Source: Thioclava sp. JE_KL1 (GTDB lineage Bacteria; Pseudomonadota; Alphaproteobacteria; Rhodobacterales; Rhodobacteraceae). From it: 64,000 nucleotides of DNA. Position 1 is the first letter of the stretch. Each line of letters starts with the position of its first letter. The stretch lies in NCBI RefSeq assembly GCF_009296265.1, contig NZ_WBJS01000006.1, forward strand, positions 1-64,000, given 5' to 3'. The position numbers and the translations under genes were made by a program. Shown here piece after piece: positions 24,229-34,003 of this stretch. The notes beneath the pieces were generated by a model. It ran no database searches. It saw nothing but the letters and a program-made list of their open reading frames with translations, and was not told where the DNA came from.

Positions 24229-26289
24229 ATGCCCGATCTTCTGATTGAACTGTTCTCCGAAGAAATCCCCGCGCGGATGCAGCCCAAGGCCCGCGAGGAT
24301 CTGAAGAAACTGATCACCGATGGCGTGGTCGAGGCGGGTCTGACCTATGCCTCCGCCGGTGCTTTCTCGACCCCGCGCCGCCTGACGCTGACCGTCGAGG
24401 GGCTGACCGCGAATTCGCCGACGCTCCGCGAAGAGCGCAAGGGCCCGCGCACCGACGCGCCCGAAAAGGCGATCGAGGGCTTCCTTCGCTCGACCGGGCT
24501 GAGCATGGATCAGCTCGAGGCGCGCGACGACAAGAAGGGGCAGGTCTATTTCGCCGTGATCGAAAAGCCGGGCCGCCCCGCGACCGAGATCGTGGCCGAG
24601 GTGCTGGAGAAGACGATCCGCAACTTCCCCTGGCCGAAATCGATGCGCTGGGGCGAAGGTTCGCTGCGCTGGGTCCGCCCGCTGCATTCGATCCTCGCGA
24701 TCCTGACCGACGAGGCCGGCGCGACCGTCGTGCCGCTCGAGGTGGACGGCATCAAGGCCGGCGACACCACGCGCGGCCACCGCTTCATGGCGCCCGATGT
24801 GCTTCAGGTCTCGGGCTTTGAGAGCTACGCCAAGCAGCTGAAATCCGCCAAGGTCATGCTCGACCCGAACGAGCGCGCCGAGGCGATCGACCACGATGCC
24901 GCGCAGATGGCCTTCGCCAAGGGCTGGGAAGTGGTGCCGGACAAGGGTCTGCTGGCCGAGGTCTCGGGCCTCGTCGAATGGCCCGTCACTCTGATGGGCG
25001 AGATCGACGGCGAATTCCTCGACCTGCCGCCCGAAGTGCTGCAAACCTCGATGAAAGAGCACCAGAAATTCTTCTCGGTGAAGAACCCCAAGACCGCCCG
25101 GATCGAGGGTTTCGTGACCGTTGCGAACCGCGAGACCGCCGATCACGGCGCGACGATCCTCGCGGGCAACCAGAAGGTGCTCTCGGCGCGTCTGTCGGAT
25201 GCCAAGTTCTTCTGGGAAAACGACCTGCGCACCGTTCAGGCCCACGGGCTCGAAGGGATGGGCGCGGGGCTCGATGCCGTGACCTTCCATAACAAGCTGG
25301 GCTCGCAAGGCGACCGCATCCGCCGCATCGAAAACCTCGCGCGCGAAATCGCGCCGCTGGTTGGCGCGAAGCCCGATCTCGCCGCCGAGGCCGCCCGCGT
25401 CGCCAAATCCGATCTGCGCTCGGAAATGGTCTACGAATTCCCCGAGCTGCAGGGCGTGATGGGGCGCTACTACGCGCAGAAGGCCGGGCTGTCCGATGCC
25501 GTCGCCGATGCCTGCCGCGACCACTACGCGCCGCTGGGCCCGTCCGATGCTGTGCCGTCCGAGCCTGTCTCGGTCGCCGTCGCGCTCGCCGACAAGATCG
25601 ACACGCTGACCGGCTTCTGGGCGATCGACGAGAAGCCCACGGGGAGCAAGGACCCCTTCGCGCTGCGTCGCGCGGCGCTGGGCGTGATCCGGTTGGTGCT
25701 GGCGAATGATCTGCGCCTGAGCCTTCAGTCGGTATTTGCCCAGGGCAATCCGGAGGCCGATACCGCCGACCTCATGTCCTTCTTCCACGACCGCCTCAAG
25801 GTCCACCTGCGCGACGCAGGCATCCGCCACGACGTGATCGACGCCGTGCTCGCCATGCCGGGCAGCGACGATCTCACCCTCGTCGTCAAACGGGCCGAGG
25901 CGCTGTCGGACTTCTTCAAGACCGACGATGGCGAGAACCTGATCCAGGGCTTCAAGCGCGCGAATAACATTCTCACGCAGGCCGAGGAAAAGGACGGGGT
26001 GGAATACAGCTTCGGCGCCGATCCGAAATTCGCGGAAACCGACGAGGAAAAGGCCCTCTTCGCCGCGCTCGACGCCGCCGAAGCCAAGATCGCTCCGGCG
26101 ATGGCAGACGAAGATTTCGCCGCTGCGATGTCCGCGATGGCCGACCTGCGCGCGCCGATCGACGCCTTCTTCGAGGCGGTGCAGATCAACGCCGAAAACC
26201 CGATCCTGCGGCGCAACCGCCTGAACCTGCTTTCGCGCATCCGGCAGATCTGTCTCGATGTGGCCGACCTCACCAAGATCGAAGGCTGA
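24229..26289 (+). CDS. glyS: Glycyl-tRNA synthetase beta subunit
   Basis: GlyS binds tRNA-Gly in the alpha2-beta2 enzyme. The 686-residue protein begins with LLIELFSEEIPARM, and contains WPKSMRWG and the HD-like region of the subunit. Its C-terminus is the anticodon-binding part (RRNRLNLLSRIRQ). It starts one base after the stop of the small gene, in one operon with glyQ. Confidence 0.97.
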   Translation: MPDLLIELFSEEIPARMQPKAREDLKKLITDGVVEAGLTYASAGAFSTPRRLTLTVEGLTANSPTLREERKGPRTDAPEKAIEGFLRSTGLSMDQLEARDDKKGQVYFAVIEKPGRPATEIVAEVLEKTIRNFPWPKSMRWGEGSLRWVRPLHSILAILTDEAGATVVPLEVDGIKAGDTTRGHRFMAPDVLQVSGFESYAKQLKSAKVMLDPNERAEAIDHDAAQMAFAKGWEVVPDKGLLAEVSGLVEWPVTLMGEIDGEFLDLPPEVLQTSMKEHQKFFSVKNPKTARIEGFVTVANRETADHGATILAGNQKVLSARLSDAKFFWENDLRTVQAHGLEGMGAGLDAVTFHNKLGSQGDRIRRIENLAREIAPLVGAKPDLAAEAARVAKSDLRSEMVYEFPELQGVMGRYYAQKAGLSDAVADACRDHYAPLGPSDAVPSEPVSVAVALADKIDTLTGFWAIDEKPTGSKDPFALRRAALGVIRLVLANDLRLSLQSVFAQGNPEADTADLMSFFHDRLKVHLRDAGIRHDVIDAVLAMPGSDDLTLVVKRAEALSDFFKTDDGENLIQGFKRANNILTQAEEKDGVEYSFGADPKFAETDEEKALFAALDAAEAKIAPAMADEDFAAAMSAMADLRAPIDAFFEAVQINAENPILRRNRLNLLSRIRQICLDVADLTKIEG

Positions 26290-26290
26290 T

Positions 26291-26341
26291 CCTTCCTCTT
26301 GGTGTAAATATCCCCGCCGGAGGCGCCCCCACGGCGCCTCC
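26291..26341 (+). repeat. Intergenic repeat with hairpin, copy 1
   Basis: The core CTTGGTGTAAATATCCC follows the glyS stop directly and is followed by a perfect hairpin of 9-base arms (GGAGGCGCC / GGCGCCTCC, 26319-26341) without a T-run. A near-identical core occurs at 46463-46487 and an inverted variant at 33398-33422, always just after a stop codon. Confidence 0.7.
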
Positions 26342-26454
26342 TGTCGCAAGGCCGAAACAGGGCGGGCCAGTGACGCCACGTCTTCTGTCCGAATGTCACA
26401 CTTGCGAGGGCGGGGAATCAGCCTATCCTGCGTCGAGAGAGAAGGCGCGCTGCA

Positions 26455-28995
26455 ATGCAGAAACCCGTTGAAAACGCTGATTTTGTGACCCTTACGCCCA
26501 CGGCGTCGGTCGATAAGGCGCGTCACGGCTGGCGCGCGAAATGCCTTCAACGGCTGATCCGGCTCGACCTTCCCGTCCCGAAAACCGTCGCTCTGCCCGC
26601 CGAAACGGTGCGCGCGATTGCCTCGGGACAGGTTTTCGACATGGCCGCGATCGCGGATTGCTTCGGGCCGCAGATGCTGGTCTCGGTGCGGCCGAGCCCG
26701 GAAAATCCCGAATGGGGCGGGCCGGGCACGGTGCTCAATGTCGGCATGAATGACGACATGCATGCGGTGCTGTCGAATACCCATGGGAGTGAGGCCGCCG
26801 ACGCGCTCTATCTGCGCTTCGTGCAGCTCTACTCGATCCATGTCGCGCGGCTCGATCCGGACATGTTCCAGCAGGAGCCCGGGCCGGGTGCGCTGGAAGC
26901 GGCGCTCGACGCCTATGAAGAGGAAACCGACGAGCGTTTCCCGCAATCGGGCGCCCAGCAGCTGGCCGAGGTGCTGCGCTCTATGGCGCGGGCTTGGGAG
27001 GGCACGACGGCGCGGCTCCTGCGGCAGGCCAAGGGCGCGCCGCCTGATGCGGTGCTGGGGCTTCTGGTGCAGGAGATGGCGCTGGGGATCGGGCCGGGCC
27101 TGTCGGGCTCGGGCACGATGCAATTCGTCGATAGCGTGACCGGGGCGCCGCAGATCACCGGGCGGTTCCGCGGCCAGAGCCAGGGCCGCACGAGCGCGGT
27201 CGAGACGCTCTATCTCACGCGCGACCCGCGCGGGGCCTCGCTCGAAGAGGCGGATGGCCGCGTCTTCGACACGCTGAAGGATTACGGCGCGCGCTGCCGG
27301 GTGAAGCTGCGCGAAGAGATGCAGATCGAGTTCACCATCGAGAGCGGCAAGGTCCATGTGATCGACGCGGTGCGGGTGCCGCGCTCGTCGCGGGCTGCCG
27401 TCCGCATCGCGGTGGCGCTGGCCAATGACGATGTGATCTCGCGCGAGGATGCGCTGCTGCGGGTCGAGCCGCGCGCCATCACCGAGCTTCTGCACTATCA
27501 GGTCGATCCGCGTGCGCCGCGCGATGTGCTGGCGCGCGGGATCGCGGCCTCTCCGGGGGCGGCGACCGGCAAGGTCGTGTTCTCTGCGGCGGCCGCGCAG
27601 GCCTCTGCGGCACGCGACGAGCCCTGCATCCTCGTGCGTCGCGAAACCTCTCCCGAAGATATCCGCGGGATGCATGCGGCCGTCGCCGTGCTGACCGAAC
27701 GCGGCGGGATGACTTCCCACGCGGCGGTGATCGCGCGCGGTCTGGGCCTGCCCTGCATCGTCGGCGCCGAGATCGAGATCAACAGCCGCGAGCGTCAGTT
27801 CCGCGGTCCCAAGGGGCGGCTGTTCCGCGAGGGCGACACGATCACGCTCGACGGGACCAATGGCGAGGTGCTGGTGGGGACGGCAGAGATGCTCGCGCCC
27901 GCGCTGGATGACGGGTTCCGCACGCTTCTGAGCTGGGCCGATCTGGTGCGCGATATCGGTATCCGCGCCAATGCCGACACGCCGGAGGATGCGCGCACTG
28001 CGCTGATGTTCGAGGCGGACGGGATCGGGCTGTGCCGGACTGAGCATATGTTCTTCGACGAAGACCGCCTGACGGTGATGCGCGAGATGATCTTCGCCGA
28101 CGGGCCGGAAGATCGCCGTGCCGCTCTCGACCGATTGCTGCCGATGCAGCGGGACGATTTCGGGGCGCTGTTCGAACTGATGAAGGGGGAGCCGGTCTGC
28201 ATCCGTCTCTTCGACCCGCCGCTGCACGAATTCCTGCCGCATGACCGCGAGGGGATGCGCGAACTGGCCGAGGCGCTGGACCGTCCGCTGTCCGAGGTCA
28301 CGCGCCGGGTGGAGGCCCTGTCCGAGTTCAACCCGATGCTGGGGATGCGCGGCGTGCGCTTGGGCGTGACCGTGCCCGAGATCTACGACATGCAGGCCCG
28401 CGCGATCTTCGAGGCCACCGTGGAGGCGCTTCGCCGGGGCGCCGAGGTGGTGCCGGAGATCATGATCCCGCTCGTCTCCGCCTCGCGCGAGGTGGAGATC
28501 GTGAAAACTCGGGTCGATGCGGTCGCCGCCGCCGTGCGCACCGAGACCAAGGAAGATTTCACCTACCGCCTCGGCGTAATGGTGGAGACGCCCCGTGCGG
28601 CCCTGCGCGCCGGTGAGATCGCCGAACACGCGGCCTTCCTGTCCTTCGGGACCAACGACCTCACGCAGATGACCTACGGGCTCTCCCGCGACGATGCGGG
28701 CCGCTTCATGTCGACCTATGTGAACCAGCAGGTCTATAGCGAAGACCCGTTCCATATCCTCGATGTAGAGGGGGTAGGGGAGTTGCTGCTTATCGGGGCT
28801 GCGCGCGGACGCTCCGCCCGGCCCGATGTCACGATCTCCGTCTGCGGCGAACATGGCGGAAACCCCGAATCAATCGCCTTCTGCCGGGCTGCGGGATTCG
28901 ATTATGTCTCCTGTTCGCCTTTCCGGGTGCCGGTCGCTCGTCTCGCCGCTGCCCATTTCGCACTCCTTGCGCCGCGCGGTCGATCTTTTCCCTAG
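26455..28995 (+). CDS. Pyruvate phosphate dikinase-like PEP-utilizing protein
   Basis: This 846-residue protein has the phospho-His domain (GGMTSHAAVIARGLGLPC, about residue 420) and the PEP/pyruvate-binding TIM barrel with the catalytic Cys motif CGEHGG near 800. Both match pyruvate phosphate dikinase, which interconverts pyruvate and PEP using ATP and phosphate. The N-terminal ATP-grasp part is shorter and diverged: the usual GGKGANLAEM start is absent, and the nucleotide-loop segment reads LVSVRPSPENPEWGGPGTVL. It may be an active dikinase or a relative with another phosphate donor. It lies downstream of glyS after a repeat element. Confidence 0.82.
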   Translation: MQKPVENADFVTLTPTASVDKARHGWRAKCLQRLIRLDLPVPKTVALPAETVRAIASGQVFDMAAIADCFGPQMLVSVRPSPENPEWGGPGTVLNVGMNDDMHAVLSNTHGSEAADALYLRFVQLYSIHVARLDPDMFQQEPGPGALEAALDAYEEETDERFPQSGAQQLAEVLRSMARAWEGTTARLLRQAKGAPPDAVLGLLVQEMALGIGPGLSGSGTMQFVDSVTGAPQITGRFRGQSQGRTSAVETLYLTRDPRGASLEEADGRVFDTLKDYGARCRVKLREEMQIEFTIESGKVHVIDAVRVPRSSRAAVRIAVALANDDVISREDALLRVEPRAITELLHYQVDPRAPRDVLARGIAASPGAATGKVVFSAAAAQASAARDEPCILVRRETSPEDIRGMHAAVAVLTERGGMTSHAAVIARGLGLPCIVGAEIEINSRERQFRGPKGRLFREGDTITLDGTNGEVLVGTAEMLAPALDDGFRTLLSWADLVRDIGIRANADTPEDARTALMFEADGIGLCRTEHMFFDEDRLTVMREMIFADGPEDRRAALDRLLPMQRDDFGALFELMKGEPVCIRLFDPPLHEFLPHDREGMRELAEALDRPLSEVTRRVEALSEFNPMLGMRGVRLGVTVPEIYDMQARAIFEATVEALRRGAEVVPEIMIPLVSASREVEIVKTRVDAVAAAVRTETKEDFTYRLGVMVETPRAALRAGEIAEHAAFLSFGTNDLTQMTYGLSRDDAGRFMSTYVNQQVYSEDPFHILDVEGVGELLLIGAARGRSARPDVTISVCGEHGGNPESIAFCRAAGFDYVSCSPFRVPVARLAAAHFALLAPRGRSFP

Positions 28996-29251
28996 AGGTA
29001 AGGTCACAGAAGCGAAAATTTGGCCGTTTTTCTCAAATACCATTGGCAAATCTTCGCGCGTCGCGATATGCGATTCGACAGGGACATAGCACGCAAATCA
29101 CCGTGCATTTTGGCAAGATTCCGCCGTGACTCCGTAGGGGGTCGCGCATTTTTTCGTGAAAACCTAGACATGGATAGCTCGCTCGGGTAAGCGATGCGCC
29201 GTCGCGGCTCAATGGGGGGTGCGCGGCGATTGACCTTATCGGAAGAAAACC
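28996..29251. other. Intergenic region before the SleB-like gene
   Basis: This 256-base stretch is A+T-richer than its surroundings and carries no convincing gene on either strand. It presumably holds the promoter of the following hydrolase gene, whose ribosome binding site (GGAAGAAA) lies at its end. I could not assign promoter boxes with confidence. Confidence 0.4.
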
Positions 29252-29932
29252 ATGTCACTGCTGAAAAGCTGGACGGGGGGTGCTGCCATCCTCCTCGCCC
29301 TCGCCGGAGGCTTGCGTGCCGAAGTCACGGTAAGCCAGTCGAACGACCCCACTGAGGTCGCCGAACAAGGACTGATGTCGGTCCTGTGGACGGAGCGCTC
29401 CGCAATGAGCGCGATCGACAAGCGACGCGTCACCGCGCTCACCATGGCGCCGGAACGCTCGAAAAAACATGCGACTCTGCCGGAAGTCCTTTCGGCCAAG
29501 TGGCTGGCCGCGCAACCCGCTGCCAAGGGTGGCGAGCAGTTCCAATGTCTCTCGCAGGCGCTTTACTTCGAAGCGCGTGGCGAAGGCGTGAAGGGCCAGC
29601 AGGCCGTCGCCGAGGTCATCCTGAACCGTGTCGACGATCCGCGCTTCCCCAGTTCGATCTGCGGCGTTGTCCATCAGGGCAATTCGCGCGCCTGCCAGTT
29701 CAGCTGGTATTGCGACGGTCGCTCCGACACCGTCCGCAACAAGGGGGCCTACGCCGAAGTCGCGAAAGTCGCCCGGGCGATGATCGATGGCGCGCCGCGC
29801 TCGCTGACCGATGGGGCGACCTACTTCCACACGCGCGCCGTGCGCCCGAGCTGGTCGCGCCGCTTCGCGAAAACCGCGTCGATCGGCCATCACATCTTCT
29901 ACGCCAACCCGGTGCGCACCGCCTCGAACTGA
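29252..29932 (+). CDS. SleB-like cell wall hydrolase
   Basis: This 226-residue protein has a signal peptide (1-23) and a C-terminal Hydrolase_2 (SleB-type) domain. Landmarks are CLSQALYFEARGEG with the likely catalytic Glu, AEVILNRVDDPRFP, SRACQFSWYCDG and GATYFHT. SleB-type enzymes cleave peptidoglycan glycan strands; in non-sporulating alphaproteobacteria the role is probably wall remodelling in the periplasm. The N-terminal 90 residues are a low-conservation spacer. A terminator follows at 29985. Confidence 0.88.
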   Translation: MSLLKSWTGGAAILLALAGGLRAEVTVSQSNDPTEVAEQGLMSVLWTERSAMSAIDKRRVTALTMAPERSKKHATLPEVLSAKWLAAQPAAKGGEQFQCLSQALYFEARGEGVKGQQAVAEVILNRVDDPRFPSSICGVVHQGNSRACQFSWYCDGRSDTVRNKGAYAEVAKVARAMIDGAPRSLTDGATYFHTRAVRPSWSRRFAKTASIGHHIFYANPVRTASN

Positions 29933-29984
29933 GGCCGCGCTTTCAGGGGCCCGCGTCGCGGGCGGGCGATGAAATGACGGTTGA

Positions 29985-30009
29985 GGGTGGGCTTCGGTCC
30001 GCCCTTTTT
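29985..30009 (+). terminator. Terminator after the SleB-like gene
   Basis: An 8-base stem (GGGTGGGC / GTCCGCCC, two G-U pairs) with a TTCG tetraloop is followed by five T. It separates the hydrolase from folB. Confidence 0.8.
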
Positions 30010-30046
30010 CTATGCTCGACATGACTGAAAAATTCCCGAGGCGCGC

Positions 30047-30967
30047 ATGAGTTCCGATATTTCCCTCGCCTTCTCGCATCCCGAAGCGCGGGCGGCGGCC
30101 TCTGCGCCGACCGACCCCCGGGATCGCATCTCGCTGCGCGACCATGTGGTGGAGGCCGATATCGGTGCCTTCCAGCAGGAGCGTGGCCACACACAGCGCC
30201 TGCAGTTCAATGTCGTCGTCGAGGTGCGTCCCACGCCGGAGCCGCTCGAAGACGACGTGGATCGCATCCTCTCCTATGACCGGATTACCGAGGCGATCGC
30301 GGCGGAATTGGCCGAGGAACGGGTGAACCTGCTGGAGACGCTCGCGGCCGGTGTAGCAGAGCGTATCCTCGCCAGCCCGCAGGCGATGCGCGTTTTCGTG
30401 CGGATCGAAAAGCTCGACCGCGGCCCCGGCGCGCTCGGCGTCGAGATCGTGCGCTCCCGCGCCTCCGTGCCGGTGAAAAGCGTCGATGAGAGCGGGGTGG
30501 AGGAAAGCTTGCACCCGGTCGTGGCCTATCTCTCCAACGCCGCTATCGACGCGCCGGACCTGGCGGCGCGGCTCGACGTGCTGCAGGAGACGGGCCATCC
30601 CGTGATCCTTGCCGTGGGGCTGCCCGACGGCGCCGTGCCCGAAAGCGGGCAGGGGCCCACGCAGCGCCGCATCGACCTTCTCGCGATCGAGCAGAACGCA
30701 TGGCGGCTCGCGGCCCGCGATCCGCGCTGCGTTGTGGTGGCGACCCGCACCGAGATCGACTGGGCGATGCGCCACGGCCAGATGGTCGTCTGGGCGCCCT
30801 CCAAGATCGTGCTGGACGCGACTGACGGCCCGAAAAGCCCCGCGCGCGACGCGATGGCGCTGGCGCTGTGGCTGGCCGAGCAGATGGCCGCGACCCGGCT
30901 GGAAGTTCACGGGACTGTTTCAGCCCCGGCAGGAAGCCGCGTGCCGGTCGAGACGCGCCCGCTCTGA
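30047..30967 (+). CDS. folB: Dihydroneopterin aldolase with C-terminal extension
   Basis: FolB converts dihydroneopterin to the hydroxymethylpterin in folate synthesis. Residues about 25-145 form the FolB domain (ISLRDHVVEADIGAFQQER, then the NLLETLA segment). The protein is 306 residues, more than twice the usual 120. The extra C-terminal half (about 150-306) has no motif I recognise; it may be a divergent second copy of the fold or a lineage-specific domain. It is followed by folP and glmM on the same strand. Confidence 0.85.
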   Translation: MSSDISLAFSHPEARAAASAPTDPRDRISLRDHVVEADIGAFQQERGHTQRLQFNVVVEVRPTPEPLEDDVDRILSYDRITEAIAAELAEERVNLLETLAAGVAERILASPQAMRVFVRIEKLDRGPGALGVEIVRSRASVPVKSVDESGVEESLHPVVAYLSNAAIDAPDLAARLDVLQETGHPVILAVGLPDGAVPESGQGPTQRRIDLLAIEQNAWRLAARDPRCVVVATRTEIDWAMRHGQMVVWAPSKIVLDATDGPKSPARDAMALALWLAEQMAATRLEVHGTVSAPAGSRVPVETRPL

Positions 30968-30998
30968 ACGGCTTGAACTCTCGGGCGCAATCGGGTGA

Positions 30999-32027
30999 AT
31001 GGTGCGCATGGAGAAGCTCTATTATCGACCCGTCGCCCGAACCGACTCCGCCCGTCCCGACACGGCCCTGACCCTCGCCGGGGGCTGGTGCTGGTTCGAT
31101 GAGGTGGAGATTCTGCGCCGCGATGGCGAGCCCGAGATCATCCCCGCAGCCCATCTGCCCGAAGAGGTGATGGAGCGGCTGTGCACCCCGCGCACCCCGG
31201 TCGCCGGGATCACGCTCGATGCGCCGCGGATCATGGGCATTCTGAACGTCACGCCTGACAGCTTCTCCGATGGCGGACGCTTCGACGTCGAGGACGCCGC
31301 GATCGAGCGCGCCGTTGCGCTGCGCAAGATGGGCGCCGACATTCTCGACATCGGCGGCGAGTCGACCCGTCCCGGCGCCACGGAAGTCGAGGAAGACGAA
31401 GAGATCGCCCGCACCGCGCCCGTGATTGCCGCGCTGCGCGATGCCGATTTCGACGCGCCGATCTCCATCGACACCCGCAAGTCGCTAGTCGCTGATCAGG
31501 CGCTGGAGGCGGGGGCTGCGATGTTCAACGATGTCTCCGCGATGGAATTCGATCCGGCGATGGTCGAGGTCGCGCAGGTCTCCGGCGCGCCGATCTGCCT
31601 GATGCATGCGCAGGGCCTGCCCGAGACGATGCAGGACGATCCGCGCTACACCGATGTGCTGCTCGACGTCTATGACTATCTCGAAGACCGCATCGCGCTG
31701 GCCGAGGATTACGGCATCGCGCGCGAGGCGATCATCGCCGACCCCGGTATCGGCTTCGGCAAGACCGCGCAGCACAATCTCGCCCTGATCCGCGGTCTCA
31801 GCCTGTTTCACGGGCTGGGCTGCCCGGTGCTGCTCGGCGTGTCGCGCAAACGCTTCATCGGGGCCGTGGGCGGCGCCGAGGAGGCCGATAGCCGCGCCCC
31901 CGGTACTTTGGCCGTGACGCTCGCCGGGCTCGATCAGGGCATTCAAATTCACCGCGTCCACGATGTGGCCGAGATCGCCCAAGGCATCCGGCTCTGGGAC
32001 GCGATTAAAAGAGGTTTTGAGGAATGA
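30999..32027 (+). CDS. folP: Dihydropteroate synthase
   Basis: FolP joins the pterin pyrophosphate with p-aminobenzoate to make dihydropteroate. The 342-residue protein has [27 protein letters not shown], the N-D-V-S-A segment and the C-terminal G-V-S-R-K-R-F motif, covering the pterin and sulfonamide site. An N-terminal extension of about 75 residues precedes the barrel. The start may be the ATG at 31008 rather than 30999, as neither has a strong ribosome binding site. The stop overlaps glmM (ATGA). Confidence 0.94.
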   Translation: MVRMEKLYYRPVARTDSARPDTALTLAGGWCWFDEVEILRRDGEPEIIPAAHLPEEVMERLCTPRTPVAGITLDAPRIMGILNVTPDSFSDGGRFDVEDAAIERAVALRKMGADILDIGGESTRPGATEVEEDEEIARTAPVIAALRDADFDAPISIDTRKSLVADQALEAGAAMFNDVSAMEFDPAMVEVAQVSGAPICLMHAQGLPETMQDDPRYTDVLLDVYDYLEDRIALAEDYGIAREAIIADPGIGFGKTAQHNLALIRGLSLFHGLGCPVLLGVSRKRFIGAVGGAEEADSRAPGTLAVTLAGLDQGIQIHRVHDVAEIAQGIRLWDAIKRGFEE

Positions 32028-33367
32028 GCAGGAAGCTTTTTGGCACCGATGGTGTCCGCGGCGAGGCCAATTCCGGCAACATGACCGCCGAGATGGCGCT
32101 GAAACTGGGCGCTGCGGCGGGCCGCTATTTCCGGCAGGACGACTCACGCGGCCACCGGGTCGTGATCGGCAAGGACACGCGGCTCTCGGGCTACATGTTC
32201 GAGAACGCGCTGACGGCGGGTCTGACCTCGACGGGGATGAACGTGCTGCTGCTCGGCCCGGTGCCGACGCCCGCCGTTGGCTACCTGACCCGTTCGATGC
32301 GCGCGGATATGGGGATCATGATCTCCGCCAGTCACAACCCGGCCAAGGATAACGGGATCAAGTTCTTCGGTCCCGACGGGTTCAAGCTCAGCGACGAGGC
32401 CGAGACCGAAATCGAGGCGATGCTGGACACCGATATCCGCCTCGCGCGCCCCGAGAATATCGGCCGCGCCAAGCGGATCGACGACGGTCTGGGGCGCTAT
32501 GTCGAATATGCCAAGACCACCTTCCCGAAGCTGCGCAAGCCCGACCTGAAAGTGGTCGTCGATTGCGCCAATGGGGCGGCCTATCGTGCGGCGCCGGCGG
32601 TTCTGTGGGAGCTCGGCTGTGAGGTGATCCCGGTCGGCGTCTCGCCCGACGGGCGCAATATCAACGACGGCTGCGGCTCGACCCATGTCAGCACCTGCGC
32701 CGAGGCCGTGGTGGCCCATGGCGCCGATCTCGGGATCTCACTCGACGGTGATGCGGACCGGGTGATGATCATCGACGAGACCGGCCATGTGGCCGATGGC
32801 GATCAGATCATGGCGCTGTTTGCGAAACGCTGGGCTGAATCCGGTCAGCTGTCTGGCGGCGCGCTGGTGGCGACCGTGATGTCCAATCTGGGGCTGGAGC
32901 GTTTCCTCGAGGCCGAGGGGCTGCGGCTCGAGCGCACCAAGGTCGGCGACCGCTACGTGGTCGAGCGGATGCGTGAAGGCGGCTTCAATCTGGGCGGCGA
33001 GCAATCGGGTCATATCGTCATGACCGACTACGCCACGACCGGCGACGGCCTGATGGCGGGGCTGCAATTCCTCGCCGCGATGGTCGAGACCGGCTTGCGC
33101 GCCTCCGACCTCGTGCGGCAATTCGAGACCGTGCCGCAAATGTTGAAAAACGTAAGGTATCAGGCGGGGCAGGAGCCTCTGAGCGCCGATAATGTTGCAA
33201 AAGCGATATTGGACGCGGAGACCCGTCTGAACGGTCAGGGCCGTCTTCTGATCCGCAAATCCGGCACTGAGCCGCTGATCCGCGTGATGGCGGAATGCGA
33301 GGACGAGGGCCTGCTGGAAGCGACCGTCGACAGCATCGTCGCCGCCGTCGAGGCCGAAACCGCGTAA
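32024..33367 (+). CDS. glmM: Phosphoglucosamine mutase
   Basis: GlmM converts glucosamine-6-phosphate to glucosamine-1-phosphate for cell wall and lipopolysaccharide precursors. The 447-residue protein shows [12 protein letters not shown] at the start, the phosphoserine loop [17 protein letters not shown], the metal-binding DGDADR and the C-terminal phosphate-binding R-K-S-G-T-E-P. The order folP-glmM is common in proteobacteria. It overlaps folP by 4 bases. Confidence 0.96.
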   Translation: MSRKLFGTDGVRGEANSGNMTAEMALKLGAAAGRYFRQDDSRGHRVVIGKDTRLSGYMFENALTAGLTSTGMNVLLLGPVPTPAVGYLTRSMRADMGIMISASHNPAKDNGIKFFGPDGFKLSDEAETEIEAMLDTDIRLARPENIGRAKRIDDGLGRYVEYAKTTFPKLRKPDLKVVVDCANGAAYRAAPAVLWELGCEVIPVGVSPDGRNINDGCGSTHVSTCAEAVVAHGADLGISLDGDADRVMIIDETGHVADGDQIMALFAKRWAESGQLSGGALVATVMSNLGLERFLEAEGLRLERTKVGDRYVVERMREGGFNLGGEQSGHIVMTDYATTGDGLMAGLQFLAAMVETGLRASDLVRQFETVPQMLKNVRYQAGQEPLSADNVAKAILDAETRLNGQGRLLIRKSGTEPLIRVMAECEDEGLLEATVDSIVAAVEAETA

Positions 33368-33397
33368 GGGGGCTCTGCCCCCGGCCTACGGCCGTCC

Positions 33398-33422
33398 CCG
33401 GGATATTTTGAAAGAGCGAAGT
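33398..33422 (-). repeat. Intergenic repeat, inverted variant (copy 3)
   Basis: Read on the minus strand this matches the core seen at 26291 and 46463 (CTTC-x-CTCTT-x4-AAATATCCC). It lies just after glmM between two small GC hairpins (33368-33382 and 33426-33448). Confidence 0.5.
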
Positions 33423-33425
33423 AGA

Positions 33426-33448
33426 GGGGGCGGCACGCCCCCTTTTTT
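33426..33448 (+). terminator. Terminator of folB-folP-glmM
   Basis: A 7-base GC stem (GGGGGCG / CGCCCCC) with a 3-base loop is followed by six T. It is the strongest terminator in the window and also marks the 3' end of the convergent gene. Confidence 0.9.
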
Positions 33449-33449
33449 C

Positions 33450-33842
33450 TTACCCGCCGAAGAGGCCCAGCCCCAGCCAGATCAGGGCGACCGCTTCGAA
33501 CACGGTCCAAAGCACGCCGACCCAGCGCCAGAAAGTCGGGCCGGCCTCCGCGCGCCAGACCGAGCGGGTCAAACCGATCAACACAGCGATCCGGTAGATC
33601 CCGGCGGCCACGGCGAAGCTTCCAAAGAAGCCGCCAAGATGGCCTGGCGAGATCAGCGCGGTGAACAGCGCGAGGATCACGATCAACGGCACCACCACCA
33701 GCGCGGGTCCGTAATTGCCCGCCCAGAACGTATCTCCCGGCGCGAGCCGCCCGGCGAAGAGATCGCCGAACCATCTCGGGGTGAAGAATTTTGCGCGCTC
33801 CTCGAAGATCGCTTCGAGTTCCTCGTGGTCGGGTTCGGCCAT
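33450..33842 (-). CDS. Small integral membrane protein, function unknown
   Basis: This 130-residue protein has a charged N-terminus (about 1-35, EELEAIFEERAKFF) and three hydrophobic segments (about 48-67, 72-92 and 106-128). I recognise no family. The ATG at 33842 has an AGGGAAG site. The longer frame to 33950 has no signal and is not preferred. It converges with glmM. Confidence 0.7.
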   Translation of the reverse strand: MAEPDHEELEAIFEERAKFFTPRWFGDLFAGRLAPGDTFWAGNYGPALVVVPLIVILALFTALISPGHLGGFFGSFAVAAGIYRIAVLIGLTRSVWRAEAGPTFWRWVGVLWTVFEAVALIWLGLGLFGG

Positions 33843-34003
33843 CTGCTTCCCTTTCAATTCGCGGAACTGTGACAAGAAACCCGTAGCCCCGCAAGGCGGC
33901 GCGCTGCCGCGGTCAGCGTCTGGAGTGACCAAAACGTGACTGAACTTCAAGGCCTTCCGCGGCTTTGGAGCAATGGAGGGGCGATATTTACCGGAGGTGC
34001 GTC

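Noticed and set aside
23764-28854. A minus-strand open frame of about 1,700 codons antisense to glyS and the dikinase-like gene
   Set aside because: It mirrors two well-supported plus-strand genes; long antisense frames are a by-product of the GC-rich codon pattern.
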